DNA of 64,000 nt. It comes from Streptococcus sp. 29887. GTDB taxonomy: Bacteria; Bacillota; Bacilli; Lactobacillales; Streptococcaceae. The stretch is taken from NCBI RefSeq assembly GCF_032595075.1, contig NZ_CP118735.1, forward strand, positions 772,001 through 836,000. The letters run 5' to 3'. Made by a program: the position numbers and the translations under genes. The notes under the pieces are model-generated. The model did no database searches. It saw only the letters and a list, made by a program, of their open reading frames with translations, and was not told the origin of the DNA. Of this stretch, positions 53,880 through 63,703 are shown piece after piece. Position 1 is the stretch's first letter; every line of letters begins with the position of its first letter.

Positions 53880-54492
53880 TTTGGCAATCAAATACGGTGG
53901 CTTTACCAGTCTTGACAAGGTCTATCTGGCGAATAAATTAGCTGGTATGACTGACCAACAAAAACTAGATTTTATCACGCCACCGCCTTCAGTTATCAAT
54001 GCCTATTTTGCGGAAATCTACCAGAAACAAGGGGCAGAAGAGGCGACGGACTATTATCTCACTCTATCTCAGCAGCTCTGCCTTTTTCCAAAAGAACCCA
54101 GCTTTGCTGAAGACAAGCCCTTTGTCCGCCTGAATTTATCTGGTAAGTCTTTCGGATTTGCCTATGTGTCGGCTGACGGTCTTGCCCAGGTTTTTTCGGA
54201 AGGTGTAGAGGAAGTGACAGGAAGTTTGCTCTTTGAAATCGCCCAAGTCTTTCCCCACTATGTCGTCTTTGTGGAGGAGGGCAAGATTTTCATGAAAGTC
54301 AATCCCTTTGAGGAAGCCAAGTTAGAGGAAGTTGAAACAGACTACCTTTTGACCCAAGTTGCGACAGCAGAGGGCTTGGTCAAGATTTCAGGTCTTAATC
54401 AGGAAGAAGTGGTGGAAGTGGCGGAAGGTTATTCTGGTCAGTATTACTATGTCTGGTCGGGTCGCTCTGCAATTTTATATATAAAACATTAG
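53863..54492 (+). CDS. Conserved hypothetical protein between hflX and rnz
   Basis: 209 aa from ATG 53863 ([20 protein letters not shown]). The frame continues upstream inside hflX, but those codons overlap another gene for 100 bp and have no RBS. Soluble, acidic; no transmembrane segment or signal. Repeated beta-like stretches (FVRLNLSGKSFGFAYVSADG, GQYYYVWSGRSAILYI). I recognise it only as a gene commonly found at this place in streptococci, sometimes mislabelled as cystathionine beta-lyase; nothing in it is PLP-enzyme-like. Confidence 0.78.
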   Translation: MTDYLDLAIKYGGFTSLDKVYLANKLAGMTDQQKLDFITPPPSVINAYFAEIYQKQGAEEATDYYLTLSQQLCLFPKEPSFAEDKPFVRLNLSGKSFGFAYVSADGLAQVFSEGVEEVTGSLLFEIAQVFPHYVVFVEEGKIFMKVNPFEEAKLEEVETDYLLTQVATAEGLVKISGLNQEEVVEVAEGYSGQYYYVWSGRSAILYIKH

Positions 54493-54502
54493 AAAGTAAA
54501 CA

Positions 54503-55432
54503 ATGCAAATTCAATTTTTAGGTACGGGGGCGGGTCAGCCCTCCAAGGCAAGAAACGTGTCCAGCTTGGCCTTGAAACTCTTGGACGAAATCAATGAGGT
54601 CTGGCTCTTTGATTGTGGCGAAGGAACGCAAAATCAAATCCTTGAAACAACCATTCGTCCGCGCAAGGTGGCTAAGATTTTCATTACTCACCTGCATGGC
54701 GATCATATTTTTGGTTTGCCCGGGTTCTTGTCCAGCCGTTCTTTCCAGTCTAGTGAGGAGCAGACGGATATTGAAATTTATGGTCCGACGGGCATTCGTT
54801 CCTTTGTCTTGGCCAGTCTGAAAGTGTCAGGTTCCCGCTTGCCTTACCGCATTCATTTTCATGAGTTTGACGTAGAGACAGTTGGCAAGGTTCTTGAGAC
54901 GGACAAATTTACGGTATTCGCAGACAAGCTGGATCACACGGTGCCATGTGTCGGCTACCGCGTCATGCAAAAAGATTTGGAGGGAACGCTGGATGCGGAT
55001 GCTCTCCGTGCGGCCGGTGTACCCTTTGGTCCCCTCTTTGGAAAAATCAAAAATGGCGAGAATATTACCCTAGAGGACGGTCGTGAAATCATTGCCAGTG
55101 ATTATCTATCGCCACCACGTCCGGGTAAGGTTGTGACAATCTTGGGAGACACACGCAAATGCCATACCAGTGTGCGACTTGCGGTCAATGCGGATGTCTT
55201 GGTCCATGAGGCGACCTATGGTAAGGGCGATGAAAAGATGGCGCGTCGGCATGGACATTCAACCAATATGGAGGCGGCAGAAGTGGCGCGTGAGGCGGGA
55301 GCCAAGCGACTTTTGCTCAATCATATCAGTCCGCGTTTCTTGGCCAAGGATGTTAGTCAGCTACGACGCGATGCTAAGACCATTTTTGAAGAAGTTCATG
55401 TGGTCAAGGACTTGGAGGAAATTGAACTATGA
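54503..55432 (+). CDS. rnz: Ribonuclease Z
   Basis: 309 aa. Metallo-beta-lactamase-fold endonuclease that trims tRNA precursor 3' ends. Landmarks: [20 protein letters not shown] (residues 4-23), zinc motif [31 protein letters not shown] and [28 protein letters not shown]. The length suits the long bacterial RNase Z with its exosite arm. It overlaps the SDR gene by 4 bp. Confidence 0.96.
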   Translation: MQIQFLGTGAGQPSKARNVSSLALKLLDEINEVWLFDCGEGTQNQILETTIRPRKVAKIFITHLHGDHIFGLPGFLSSRSFQSSEEQTDIEIYGPTGIRSFVLASLKVSGSRLPYRIHFHEFDVETVGKVLETDKFTVFADKLDHTVPCVGYRVMQKDLEGTLDADALRAAGVPFGPLFGKIKNGENITLEDGREIIASDYLSPPRPGKVVTILGDTRKCHTSVRLAVNADVLVHEATYGKGDEKMARRHGHSTNMEAAEVAREAGAKRLLLNHISPRFLAKDVSQLRRDAKTIFEEVHVVKDLEEIEL

Positions 55433-56184
55433 GAACCATTTTGATAACAGGTGCTTCTGGTGGTTTGGTGCAGGAAATGGTTCCCCTCTTGGCAGATGAT
55501 TTTCTGATTCTGCTGGGTCGCGACGTGGACAAAATCGAACAACTCTACGCCTATCATGAGAAAAAGGCTGTGTTTGATGTGGATATTCGTGACGAGGCGA
55601 CTCTGACGGCTTTCTTTGAGGAGCTAGATAGCCAGTATGGGCAGATTGATATTCTGGTTAATAATGCTGGCTATGCGATTTACGATGATTTTGAGAATTT
55701 CTCTAGCCAGCAGGTCCAAGCTATGTTTGACATCAATACCTTTGCCCTCATTACTCTATGTCGGCTGGTTGGCAAGCGGATGAAGGCTAGAAAGTCTGGT
55801 CAGATCATCAATATTGTCTCCATGTCTGGTCTAGTAGCAACGGCCAAATCATCCGTTTATTCAGCAACCAAGTTTGCTGCTATTGGTTTTTCAAATACGA
55901 TACGGCTAGAGTTAGCTAAGTATGGCGTTGCGGTGACGACAGTCAATCCAGGTCCTATTGCGACAGGCTTTTTTGACCAAGCGGACCCAGATGGATCCTA
56001 TCAAGAGAGTGTGAAAGCCTTTCTCTTACAACCCGATTACGTTGCCAAGAAAATTGTCGCGGCTATGGGAACCAAGAAACGTGAGGTCAACCTGCCTTGG
56101 TCACTAGCAGCTGCTCATAAGCTATATACTCTTTTTCCGAGAATGGCTGATTATCTGGCCAGTACGGTCTTTAATTTGAAATAA
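55429..56184 (+). CDS. Short-chain dehydrogenase/reductase
   Basis: 251 aa. Rossmann N-terminus [30 protein letters not shown]; catalytic triad SMSGL...YSATKFA (Ser-Tyr-Lys), then [13 protein letters not shown](P)-dependent oxidoreductase with unknown substrate, resembling the DltE/YqjQ-type streptococcal SDRs. It overlaps rnz by 4 bp (ATGA) and ends the miaA operon; terminator follows. Confidence 0.92.
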   Translation: MRTILITGASGGLVQEMVPLLADDFLILLGRDVDKIEQLYAYHEKKAVFDVDIRDEATLTAFFEELDSQYGQIDILVNNAGYAIYDDFENFSSQQVQAMFDINTFALITLCRLVGKRMKARKSGQIINIVSMSGLVATAKSSVYSATKFAAIGFSNTIRLELAKYGVAVTTVNPGPIATGFFDQADPDGSYQESVKAFLLQPDYVAKKIVAAMGTKKREVNLPWSLAAAHKLYTLFPRMADYLASTVFNLK

Positions 56185-56206
56185 AGAAAAGTGAACACAT
56201 AATATG

Positions 56207-56240
56207 ACCTAGATGGATTAATGCCATTCTAGGTTTTTTT
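56207..56240 (+). terminator. Terminator of the miaA-SDR operon
   Basis: ACCTAGATGG and CCATTCTAGGT pair with one bulged base, then a T run. Confidence 0.75.
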
Positions 56241-56251
56241 GATCTAATCGG

Positions 56252-56306
56252 TTGACATTTTTTGACTACAAGTGTAAACTATAATTGTAAATCGATTACA
56301 AATGTA
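56252..56306 (+). promoter_or_regulatory. copB promoter with two cop boxes
   Basis: TACAAGTGTA (56267-56276) and TACAAATGTA (56297-56306) are exact CopY-type cop boxes (TACANNTGTA), 30 bp apart. TTGACA (56252-56257) and TAAACT (56275-56280) at 17 nt may be the promoter; a TATAAT at 56280 is also present. copY itself is not in the window. Confidence 0.8.
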
Positions 56307-56327
56307 GACAGAAATAGGAGTTATCTT

Positions 56328-58502
56328 ATGAACCATTCAAAAGAAAATAAGCAGGAACACCAACATATGATGCATTCTGAGGAAGTTGGTCAGACCAGCC
56401 ATCATTCTCATCAGCAGGAGCATCCTCATGAAGAGGGGGTTCACGCCAATCATCATTCTGACCATCACGTCCATCACGACCATCATCATGTAGGGAGCTC
56501 TGACGTCAGTCATCATTCTCATCATACTCATGATGCTCATCAGCATCACCAAGGGCATGACCATGACATGATGGAGCATGGTGGGCACATGATGCACATG
56601 GGGGATATGAATACAAAGCTCAAGGTGGCAGTGGCAGTCATGATTCCCCTACTGGCCATTTCTCCAATTGCAGGTTTCACTCTCTTACGTTTTCCGGGTG
56701 TTGAACTTGTCCAGCTGATACTAGGTTCTATTATCTTCTTCTACTCAGGTACGCCTTTCTTTAACGGAGCGAGAGGGGAATTACGAGCTAAAAAACCTGC
56801 AATGATGACCTTGATTTCCATGGGGATTATTGTTTCCTATCTTTACTCAGTTTATGCAACAATTTTAGCGCTATTGGGACAAGAAAGCATGAACTTTTGG
56901 TTTGAGTTGTCTACGCTGATTGTCATTATGCTGATTGGGCACATTATTGAAATGAAGGCGGTTATGGGAGCAGGGGATGCCCTGAAAGACTTGGCCTCTC
57001 TCATTCCGAAAAAAGCCCATCTCAAGGATGGGACAGATGTTGCTGTAGAGGACTTACAGATTGGGGATTTCCTCCTAGTCAAGGAAAATGAAAAAATTCC
57101 GGCTGACGGTAAGATTTTGAGTGTTGCTCATATTGATGAATCCATGATTACTGGGGAATCTCGAGCTGTCAAAAAAGAGGCGGGGGATAGGGTATTCGGT
57201 GGTTCGCTCAATCAAAACATGCCCTTTGAAATGGAAGTGACCAGTCTTGGTAAGGACAGCTTTTTGGCGCAGGTGACCGAAATGGTCCGTCAAGCGCAAA
57301 ACCAGAAATCCAAGCTTGAAAATATGGCTGACCGCGTAGCCTCTTGGCTCTTCTATGCAGCTTTAATTGTGGGGATTTTGGCCTTTATTTATTGGACCAT
57401 GACGGCTAATCTTGCCTTTGCCTTGATGATGGCAGTTTCTGTTTTTGTCATTGCCTGTCCGCATGCCCTTGGTCTAGCCATTCCCCTTGTTGTGGCGCGA
57501 TTGACCACGATTTCTTCAAAAAATGGTCTTTTGGTTCAGAACCGAACAGCTCTTGAACAGGTTAACCAGATTCGGTTTGCCTTGATGGATAAGACCGGAA
57601 CCTTGACCGACGGAAAATTTCAAGTTCGCCACAGTCAAGATTTGGTTGAGGGAGCGGATGCGCTGGCCAAAATGGCAGCATTAGAAGTTCTTTCAACCCA
57701 CCCAATTGCCCTTTCGATTGTGGAGGCGGCAGGTCCACTTTTCTATCAAGCAGAACGGGTTGAGAATATCCCTGGTAGTGGGATTCGAGGCGTCTTGGAT
57801 GGAAGGATTTATGAAATTATGTCCTACAGAGGTCTGCAGGAAATAGGTTTGTCAGTGGATCAGGACGTGATTGCTCCCTATCTTGATTTGGGTCTAACCT
57901 TGAGTTTTTTGGTGACTGATCATGTGGTCTTGGGATTTGTAGCCTTGGGCGACCAGATAAAAGAAGATGCTAAAGATTTTGTAGCAGGCTTGAAAGCGCA
58001 GGGTATTAGTCCTGTGATGTTAACGGGAGACAATCCAGCTACCGCACAAAAAGTAGCCATTCAGTTGGGCATAGAGGATTACCGAGCTGAACTTAAACCA
58101 GAGGATAAGGCAAAACTGGTCAAGGACTATCAGGCGCGTGGGGCAGTTCTTTTCATCGGCGATGGGGTCAATGATTCGCCTGCTCTAGCGACGGCAGATT
58201 TAGGCTTTGCCATTGGCGCAGGAACTTCTGTTGCCATCCACTCTGCAGACGTGGTCTTGGTTCAATCCAATCCATCAGCAGTCTTGGATATGTTGAGCAT
58301 TGCCAAGACAACCATCCGCAAAATGAGGCAAAATCTCTGGTTTGGGGCAGGATACAACATCATTGCCATTCCTTTAGCTGCTGGAATCCTTTATCCAAGC
58401 ATGGGCATTATGGTGGATCCTTTATTGGCGGCCGTGCTCATGAGTCTATCGACGGTTATTGTCGCTATCAATGCTATGGGTTTACGTTACGGTAAACCGT
58501 AG
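56328..58502 (+). CDS. copB: CopB-type copper-exporting P1B-ATPase
   Basis: 724 aa from ATG 56328 (AGGAG 7 nt upstream; in-frame codons further up lie over the operators). The N-terminal 95 residues are a His/Met-rich metal-binding region (HHSDHHVHHDHHH, MMEHGGHMMHMGDM), with no CxxC domain. Eight predicted helices follow, with the CPH motif of the CopB subgroup (C377-P-H), actuator TGES, phosphorylation site DKTGT (D421) and hinge GDGVND (D612). It pumps copper or silver out using ATP. It stands alone, without copY or copZ beside it; cop boxes indicate copper induction. Monocistronic. Confidence 0.92.
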   Translation: MNHSKENKQEHQHMMHSEEVGQTSHHSHQQEHPHEEGVHANHHSDHHVHHDHHHVGSSDVSHHSHHTHDAHQHHQGHDHDMMEHGGHMMHMGDMNTKLKVAVAVMIPLLAISPIAGFTLLRFPGVELVQLILGSIIFFYSGTPFFNGARGELRAKKPAMMTLISMGIIVSYLYSVYATILALLGQESMNFWFELSTLIVIMLIGHIIEMKAVMGAGDALKDLASLIPKKAHLKDGTDVAVEDLQIGDFLLVKENEKIPADGKILSVAHIDESMITGESRAVKKEAGDRVFGGSLNQNMPFEMEVTSLGKDSFLAQVTEMVRQAQNQKSKLENMADRVASWLFYAALIVGILAFIYWTMTANLAFALMMAVSVFVIACPHALGLAIPLVVARLTTISSKNGLLVQNRTALEQVNQIRFALMDKTGTLTDGKFQVRHSQDLVEGADALAKMAALEVLSTHPIALSIVEAAGPLFYQAERVENIPGSGIRGVLDGRIYEIMSYRGLQEIGLSVDQDVIAPYLDLGLTLSFLVTDHVVLGFVALGDQIKEDAKDFVAGLKAQGISPVMLTGDNPATAQKVAIQLGIEDYRAELKPEDKAKLVKDYQARGAVLFIGDGVNDSPALATADLGFAIGAGTSVAIHSADVVLVQSNPSAVLDMLSIAKTTIRKMRQNLWFGAGYNIIAIPLAAGILYPSMGIMVDPLLAAVLMSLSTVIVAINAMGLRYGKP

Positions 58503-58529
58503 AAATTTTGACAGATAATATATATAAGT

Positions 58530-58555
58530 AAAACACCGGTCTATGTCGGTGTTTT
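58530..58555 (+). terminator. Terminator of copB
   Basis: AAAACACCG/CGGTGTTTT stem with an 8-nt loop; only a short T run. Confidence 0.75.
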
Positions 58556-58640
58556 ATGATGTAGGAGATAGGGGTGCTGTTTTCAAGTAAGAACTGCGAG
58601 AAATCTACTGCGATAATTAGTAGGATATTTGACTATAATC

Positions 58641-58649
58641 TGGTATAAT
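58641..58649 (+). promoter_or_regulatory. Extended -10 promoter of cls
   Basis: TGGTATAAT, 27 nt before the ATG; no matched -35. Confidence 0.5.
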
Positions 58650-58675
58650 GGGAAAAAACATCGTGAGAGTGTAGT

Positions 58676-60223
58676 ATGAAAAAATTGTGGAAAATTATTT
58701 ATAGTCGGGTTTTTATAGTTCTTGCCCTTTTATTATTGACAGTCTTTGCGATAGTTTGGGTGGTTGGCTCACTAGCAGTCTATGTCCCAGCTATCTTGAC
58801 GGCATTACAAGTTTTTTCTATTATTGTAGCCATTTCCATCATCAATCGCCCAATGAACGCCAGTTTCAAGTTGACCTGGATTGTTTTTGTCATCGGATTT
58901 CCTGTTTTTGGAGCCCTCTTTTACTATATTCTCCAATCTAACATTGAAACCCGTCGCTACCGTAAAACGTTTCAACATCAGGCAAATTTATTGGGACAGT
59001 ATGGAAAGACTTCTGATAAGGTTATGAATGGCTTGGCTAAAGAAGACAGAGAGCAGCTGAAACTGGCCCACTACATGAGCGAGTATGTTGGTTATCCACT
59101 TCATACCAATACAGATGCGGTTTATTTTTCGTCAGGCGAGGCCAAGTTTGAAGCTCTTCTTGAGGAGTTGAAAAAAGCAGAGCAGTATATCTTTATGGAG
59201 TACTTCATTGTTGATGAAGGTTTTATGTGGGAGTCTATCTTGGACATTCTCAAGGAAAAGGCGGCTCAAGGTGTAGAAGTCCGATTTATGTATGACGGAA
59301 TGAATTCGCTCAGCAATCTCCCCTATTTTTACTATAAAAAATTGAGGAGTTTTGGCATACAGACCAGGGTTTTTTCTCAGATTATTCCCGCCCTTTCTAC
59401 CGTTCAGAACAACCGTGACCACCGTAAAATTGCGGTCATTGATGGCAAGGTGGCATTTACAGGCGGTGTCAATATTGCAGATGAATACATTAACAAGATA
59501 GAACGTTTTGGTCGCTGGAAAGATGCAGCCATCATGGTCAAGGGCGAGGCGGTATCCAACTTTACCCTTATGTTCTTGCAGATGTGGAACCACAATGAGA
59601 AAAAGCCAACGGATGATTTGAAATACTTGAAAGCGGCGCGTGAGGCGGAAGTGGAAGAAGTGACTGGTCAAGGCTATTTTCTGGCCTACGGTGAAAATCC
59701 CTTCGATAATGACGAAGTTGCCAAGCGTGTTTATTTGGATATGATCCAATCCGCAACAGATTATATCTACATCATGACTCCATATCTGGTCTTGGATGAT
59801 GAGATGATAGACAACCTGACTTATGCTGCTAAACGTGGTGTACGGGTTAGGTTACTATTGCCGCATATCTATGACAAGCAATCGGCTTATCTGGCCGCTC
59901 GGATGGATTTTAGAACTTATTTAGAAGCTGGTATTGAGATTTATGAATACACACCGGGCTTTGTCCATTCAAAAGTCGTTTTGGTAGATGATAAGAAGGC
60001 TACTGTTGGAACGGTCAATATGGATTTCCGTTCTTTCTATCTCAACTTTGAGTGTGGCTTGTATGTTTACAACCACAAGCAAGTTTTGGCAGATATTTTA
60101 CAGGATTTCGAAGACTCCTTTGCCCAGTCCGAACGGATTACCCTAGTCGGTTTTGAAAATACCTATCCTTGGTATAAGCGTCTAGCTGGTGCCTTGATGA
60201 ATATTATTTCACCATTATTATAA
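58676..60223 (+). CDS. cls: Cardiolipin synthase
   Basis: 515 aa. Two N-terminal membrane helices (about residues 8-30 and 35-60, plus a third near 65-85) anchor two phospholipase-D domains. Their HKD motifs are degenerate as usual for the first, HRKIAVIDGKVAFTGG, and standard for the second, HSKVVLVDDKKATVGT. It condenses phosphatidylglycerol molecules to cardiolipin. The length fits bacterial Cls. RBS weak (GAGAG). Monocistronic, with a strong terminator. Confidence 0.95.
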   Translation: MKKLWKIIYSRVFIVLALLLLTVFAIVWVVGSLAVYVPAILTALQVFSIIVAISIINRPMNASFKLTWIVFVIGFPVFGALFYYILQSNIETRRYRKTFQHQANLLGQYGKTSDKVMNGLAKEDREQLKLAHYMSEYVGYPLHTNTDAVYFSSGEAKFEALLEELKKAEQYIFMEYFIVDEGFMWESILDILKEKAAQGVEVRFMYDGMNSLSNLPYFYYKKLRSFGIQTRVFSQIIPALSTVQNNRDHRKIAVIDGKVAFTGGVNIADEYINKIERFGRWKDAAIMVKGEAVSNFTLMFLQMWNHNEKKPTDDLKYLKAAREAEVEEVTGQGYFLAYGENPFDNDEVAKRVYLDMIQSATDYIYIMTPYLVLDDEMIDNLTYAAKRGVRVRLLLPHIYDKQSAYLAARMDFRTYLEAGIEIYEYTPGFVHSKVVLVDDKKATVGTVNMDFRSFYLNFECGLYVYNHKQVLADILQDFEDSFAQSERITLVGFENTYPWYKRLAGALMNIISPLL

Positions 60224-60231
60224 ATACAATT

Positions 60232-60288
60232 TAGACAGGTAGAAAATCTAGATTAGGTTGACTTTCTACCAGTCTATTTTTTATTTTA
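60232..60288 (+). terminator. Terminator of cls
   Basis: TAGAC-A-GGTAGAAA (60232-60245) pairs with TTTCTACC-A-GTCTA (60263-60276), 13 pairs and one mismatch, then T-rich. Confidence 0.8.
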
Positions 60289-60290
60289 AA

Positions 60291-60299
60291 TGGTATAAT
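60291..60299 (+). promoter_or_regulatory. Extended -10 promoter of recJ
   Basis: TGGTATAAT, 28 nt before the GTG. Confidence 0.5.
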
Positions 60300-60327
60300 A
60301 GTAGGACAGTTTAAAGGAGTAAAAAAC

Positions 60328-62541
60328 GTGATAAAACCCAACTATGACTGGAAATTATTGACCGGTTTTTCTGATGAACAATTTATTAAAGTCGCTAAAA
60401 AAGAAGGATTGGACCCTATAGCTGCAAAGTTACTCTATGAACGTGGTATTCAGTCGGCGGAAGCTTTGCAAGCTTTTTTACAACCAAGCCTAGAAGATCT
60501 CCACGACCCTTACCTACTTCACGATATGGACAAGGCGGTAGAGCGGATCCGTCGGGCCATTGAAGATTATGAACAAATCTTGATCTATGGGGATTATGAT
60601 GCGGACGGGATGACATCGGCATCAATCCTCAAGGAAACCTTGGAAGAAATGGGGGCAGAAGTCCAGGTCTATCTTCCAAACCGCTTTACAGATGGCTATG
60701 GTCCCAATCAGTCGGTTTACAAGTATTTTATCGAGCAACAGGGCATTTCTCTGATTGTGACGGTGGACAATGGCGTAGCGGGTCATGAAGCCATTGCCTA
60801 TGCTCAGGAAATGGGTGTCGATGTTGTTGTGACGGACCACCACTCCATGCAGGAAACTCTTCCTAATGCCTATGCCATTGTCCACCCAGAACACCCAGAG
60901 GGAAACTATCCCTTCAAACACTTAGCTGGTTGTGGTGTGGCCTTTAAATTGGCCTGTGCTCTTCTTGAAACGGTTCATGCAGATTTGCTAGACTTAGTTG
61001 CCATTGGCACTATCGCTGATATGGTAAGCCTAACAGACGAAAATCGTGTCCTGGTCAAGTATGGTCTGTCACTTCTCAAACAGACTGAGCGAGCTGGTTT
61101 GCAAGAGTTGATGAAAATAGCTGGCATTGATATGGATAGCCTTGACGAAGAAACTGTTGGTTTCCAACTCGCTCCGAGATTGAACGCTCTGGGACGTCTG
61201 GATGATCCAAATCCAGCCATCGAACTTCTGACTGGTTTTGATGATGAAGAAGCCCATGAGATTGCTCTGATGATTGACAGTAAGAATGTCGAGCGTAAGG
61301 ATGTCGTTCAAGCCATCTATGATGAGGCTAAGTCCATGCTTCGTTCTGATAGACCCGTTCAAGTTCTGGCCAAAGAGGGCTGGAACCCAGGTGTTCTAGG
61401 AATTGTGGCGGGGCGTTTGCTTGAAGAATTGCACCAGCCTGTCATAGTTTTGTCCATTGAAGATGGAAAAGCCAAGGGCTCAGCTCGCTCGGTTGAGGCT
61501 GTGGACATTTTCCAGGCCCTCAAAGACTACCAAGACCTCTTTATTGCCTTTGGTGGCCATGCTGGTGCCGCTGGTATGACCCTGGAAGTGGAAAAATTGG
61601 ACCAGCTGGCCGATACACTGACAGCCTACATCATTGAGAACAAGCTGGACTTGTCTAGCAAATCTTCCCTTGTCTTAGACGAAGAATTGGACTTAGAAGA
61701 ACTAACTCTTGATACGCTAAAATCCTTTGAAAAATTAGCGCCCTACGGGATGGATAATAAAAAGCCGATTTTCTATATCAAGGATTTCCAAGTGGAATCT
61801 GCACGGACCATGGGGCAGAATAATGCCCACCTCAAACTTCGTATTACTAAAGGGGCAGCTGGATTTGATGTGGTGGCCTTTGGCAAGGGCAATCTAGCCC
61901 TAGAATTTTCACAGGCTAAAGACCTAGAATTAGCCGTTACTCTTTCTGTTAACAAGTGGAATGGCAATACAAGTCTCCAGCTTATGCTGGTAGATGCTAG
62001 GGTCAATGGTGTCCAACTCTATAATATTCGCGGTAAACAACACCAGTTGCCAGTCGGTATTCCTGTTTTGGATTTAGCCAATTCCAAGACGGATGAAAAA
62101 GCCATTGTTCTAGCAAGTTTGCCTGAAGACATCAGCAGTCTGCGCAGCTATTTCCAAGAAAATGAATTTGAGGCTATTTACTTTAAAAACGAAATTGCCA
62201 AGCCTTACTATCTGGATGGCTACGGCAGTCGGGACCAATTTGCCAAATTGTATAAGACTATTTATCAGTTTGATGAGTTTGATGTGCGCTATAAATTGAA
62301 AGATTTGGCTGCTTACTTGAAAATCAAGGACACCCTGTTAGTGAAAATGATTCAAATTTTCCAAGAATTGGAATTTGTTACTATCACGGATGGAGTCATG
62401 CGGGTCAACAAGGAGGCACAGAAACGGGAAATCTCAGAAAGTCAGATTTACCAAGACTTGAAAGAAACGGTTATCCAGCAAGAATTGATGGCACTGGGCA
62501 CAGTTCAGGAAATCTATGATTGGCTGTGTGGTCAAGCTTGA
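60328..62541 (+). CDS. recJ: Single-stranded-DNA-specific exonuclease RecJ
   Basis: 737 aa, GTG start with AAGGAG 8 nt upstream. 5'-3' ssDNA exonuclease for recombination and mismatch repair. DHH domain: IYGDYDADGMTSASIL (about residue 90), TVDNG, VVTDHHSM (DHH motif), LAGCGVAFKLACALL, IGTIADMVSL; then NALGRLDDPNPAI and the DHHA1 motif FGGHAGAAGMTLE, an OB-like domain and a C-terminal extension common in Firmicutes. Its stop TGA shares bases with the next start. Confidence 0.97.
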   Translation: MIKPNYDWKLLTGFSDEQFIKVAKKEGLDPIAAKLLYERGIQSAEALQAFLQPSLEDLHDPYLLHDMDKAVERIRRAIEDYEQILIYGDYDADGMTSASILKETLEEMGAEVQVYLPNRFTDGYGPNQSVYKYFIEQQGISLIVTVDNGVAGHEAIAYAQEMGVDVVVTDHHSMQETLPNAYAIVHPEHPEGNYPFKHLAGCGVAFKLACALLETVHADLLDLVAIGTIADMVSLTDENRVLVKYGLSLLKQTERAGLQELMKIAGIDMDSLDEETVGFQLAPRLNALGRLDDPNPAIELLTGFDDEEAHEIALMIDSKNVERKDVVQAIYDEAKSMLRSDRPVQVLAKEGWNPGVLGIVAGRLLEELHQPVIVLSIEDGKAKGSARSVEAVDIFQALKDYQDLFIAFGGHAGAAGMTLEVEKLDQLADTLTAYIIENKLDLSSKSSLVLDEELDLEELTLDTLKSFEKLAPYGMDNKKPIFYIKDFQVESARTMGQNNAHLKLRITKGAAGFDVVAFGKGNLALEFSQAKDLELAVTLSVNKWNGNTSLQLMLVDARVNGVQLYNIRGKQHQLPVGIPVLDLANSKTDEKAIVLASLPEDISSLRSYFQENEFEAIYFKNEIAKPYYLDGYGSRDQFAKLYKTIYQFDEFDVRYKLKDLAAYLKIKDTLLVKMIQIFQELEFVTITDGVMRVNKEAQKREISESQIYQDLKETVIQQELMALGTVQEIYDWLCGQA

Positions 62542-63677
62542 TGATGCCTGTAATTCTCGTTCTTCTGATTTTATTTGGTATCTTTATGTTAATTAAATAC
62601 ATCAATCGCCGGAAAAAAGCCTTGGAAGCCTTGGAAGAAGTTGAACCAGTCCGGCAAGCCTTGACAGTATTGAGGAGCAGAGGGTGGTCCGAGAAGGCGA
62701 TTTACAAGGCATTTCTTAAAGATTTACTGGAAATGCCAAAAGTAGAAATTCCAGTATCTGTCGAAAACTTCATGGATGAGCTTTCGGTTTTTGCCTCGAC
62801 CAGTTTTTACAAGTTGTTAAAGGCTGAAAGTTGGTCTATGACCAAAGAAAAAGCACTGAGTTTGCTAGAGCAGATGATGGAGATCTTGGAAGTTCCAGAA
62901 GAACTACACCATAGCCACCTGCCTGACTTGCTAGAGAAAATGGACGGTAACTGCCCTCCCCACCATTTTTTCTGGCACTTGTTTGCTGACTTAATTGACA
63001 AAGCCTTTCCTGGTCAGGATCTGGCGGAGAATAGTGAACTTGGCAAACAAGTCCATCAATTGCGCTATCTGATTTCCTACCAGCAGGCGACTTGGGTGCG
63101 TCAGCACTATGGACAAGGAAAATCAGATTGGCAGGCCTTGGTAGCCTACCTAGCTAGCCTGCCTGGTTGGTCCTATCGTTTGAGGGAATCTGCCCGCCTG
63201 CATAATAAGCAATTATTTTCTAGGGATGAGAAGCAAATCCTACCTATCAATCTTAAGGTCTTGATTGGATTTCATAGCGAATTCATCCTGGCACAAGATG
63301 GACAATTTACCTTGATACTGGATGTAAAACCATCCACAAACGGCGTGGTCAACGGCGCCTCCTTTAACTATGCCAGAGCCAATAATCGGCGCCATTACCA
63401 GTTAGACATGGCTCCGGTTGGTCCGCATGACCCTTCTTTTCGTAAGAAAATGATCAGGTCTAAAGCTGGGACCTACCTATCACCTACTCGTATTTCTAAG
63501 CATGAAAGCAAGCTTAATCAGACAGCTTGGGAACAATCCTATTTCAATTCTCAAGGCTATTTTTCCCATAAGGGACATAGCAGAGCTGTACTTGTAGCTA
63601 GCTTGGGTAGGCGTTTTGCCAAAGATATAAGATTTGAAATGTACCAAAAACTAATTTCATGGTATAATAAAGAGTAA
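62541..63677 (+). CDS. DUF3114-like protein with N-terminal membrane anchor
   Basis: 378 aa. ATG 62541 overlaps the recJ stop (TGATG), so translation is coupled; ATG 62544 is also possible. One membrane helix (PVILVLLILFGIFMLI, residues 3-18) is followed by a basic patch and a soluble domain. It is reminiscent of DUF3114 of streptococci; I do not know a function. The C-terminal region is basic and Ser/Tyr-rich. The apt promoter lies at its end. Confidence 0.72.
   Translation: MMPVILVLLILFGIFMLIKYINRRKKALEALEEVEPVRQALTVLRSRGWSEKAIYKAFLKDLLEMPKVEIPVSVENFMDELSVFASTSFYKLLKAESWSMTKEKALSLLEQMMEILEVPEELHHSHLPDLLEKMDGNCPPHHFFWHLFADLIDKAFPGQDLAENSELGKQVHQLRYLISYQQATWVRQHYGQGKSDWQALVAYLASLPGWSYRLRESARLHNKQLFSRDEKQILPINLKVLIGFHSEFILAQDGQFTLILDVKPSTNGVVNGASFNYARANNRRHYQLDMAPVGPHDPSFRKKMIRSKAGTYLSPTRISKHESKLNQTAWEQSYFNSQGYFSHKGHSRAVLVASLGRRFAKDIRFEMYQKLISWYNKE
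63660..63668 (+). promoter_or_regulatory. Extended -10 promoter of apt
   Basis: TGGTATAAT within the last codons of the preceding gene. Confidence 0.5.
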
Positions 63678-63703
63678 AACTAAAAATTTAAAGAGAGATG
63701 AAA

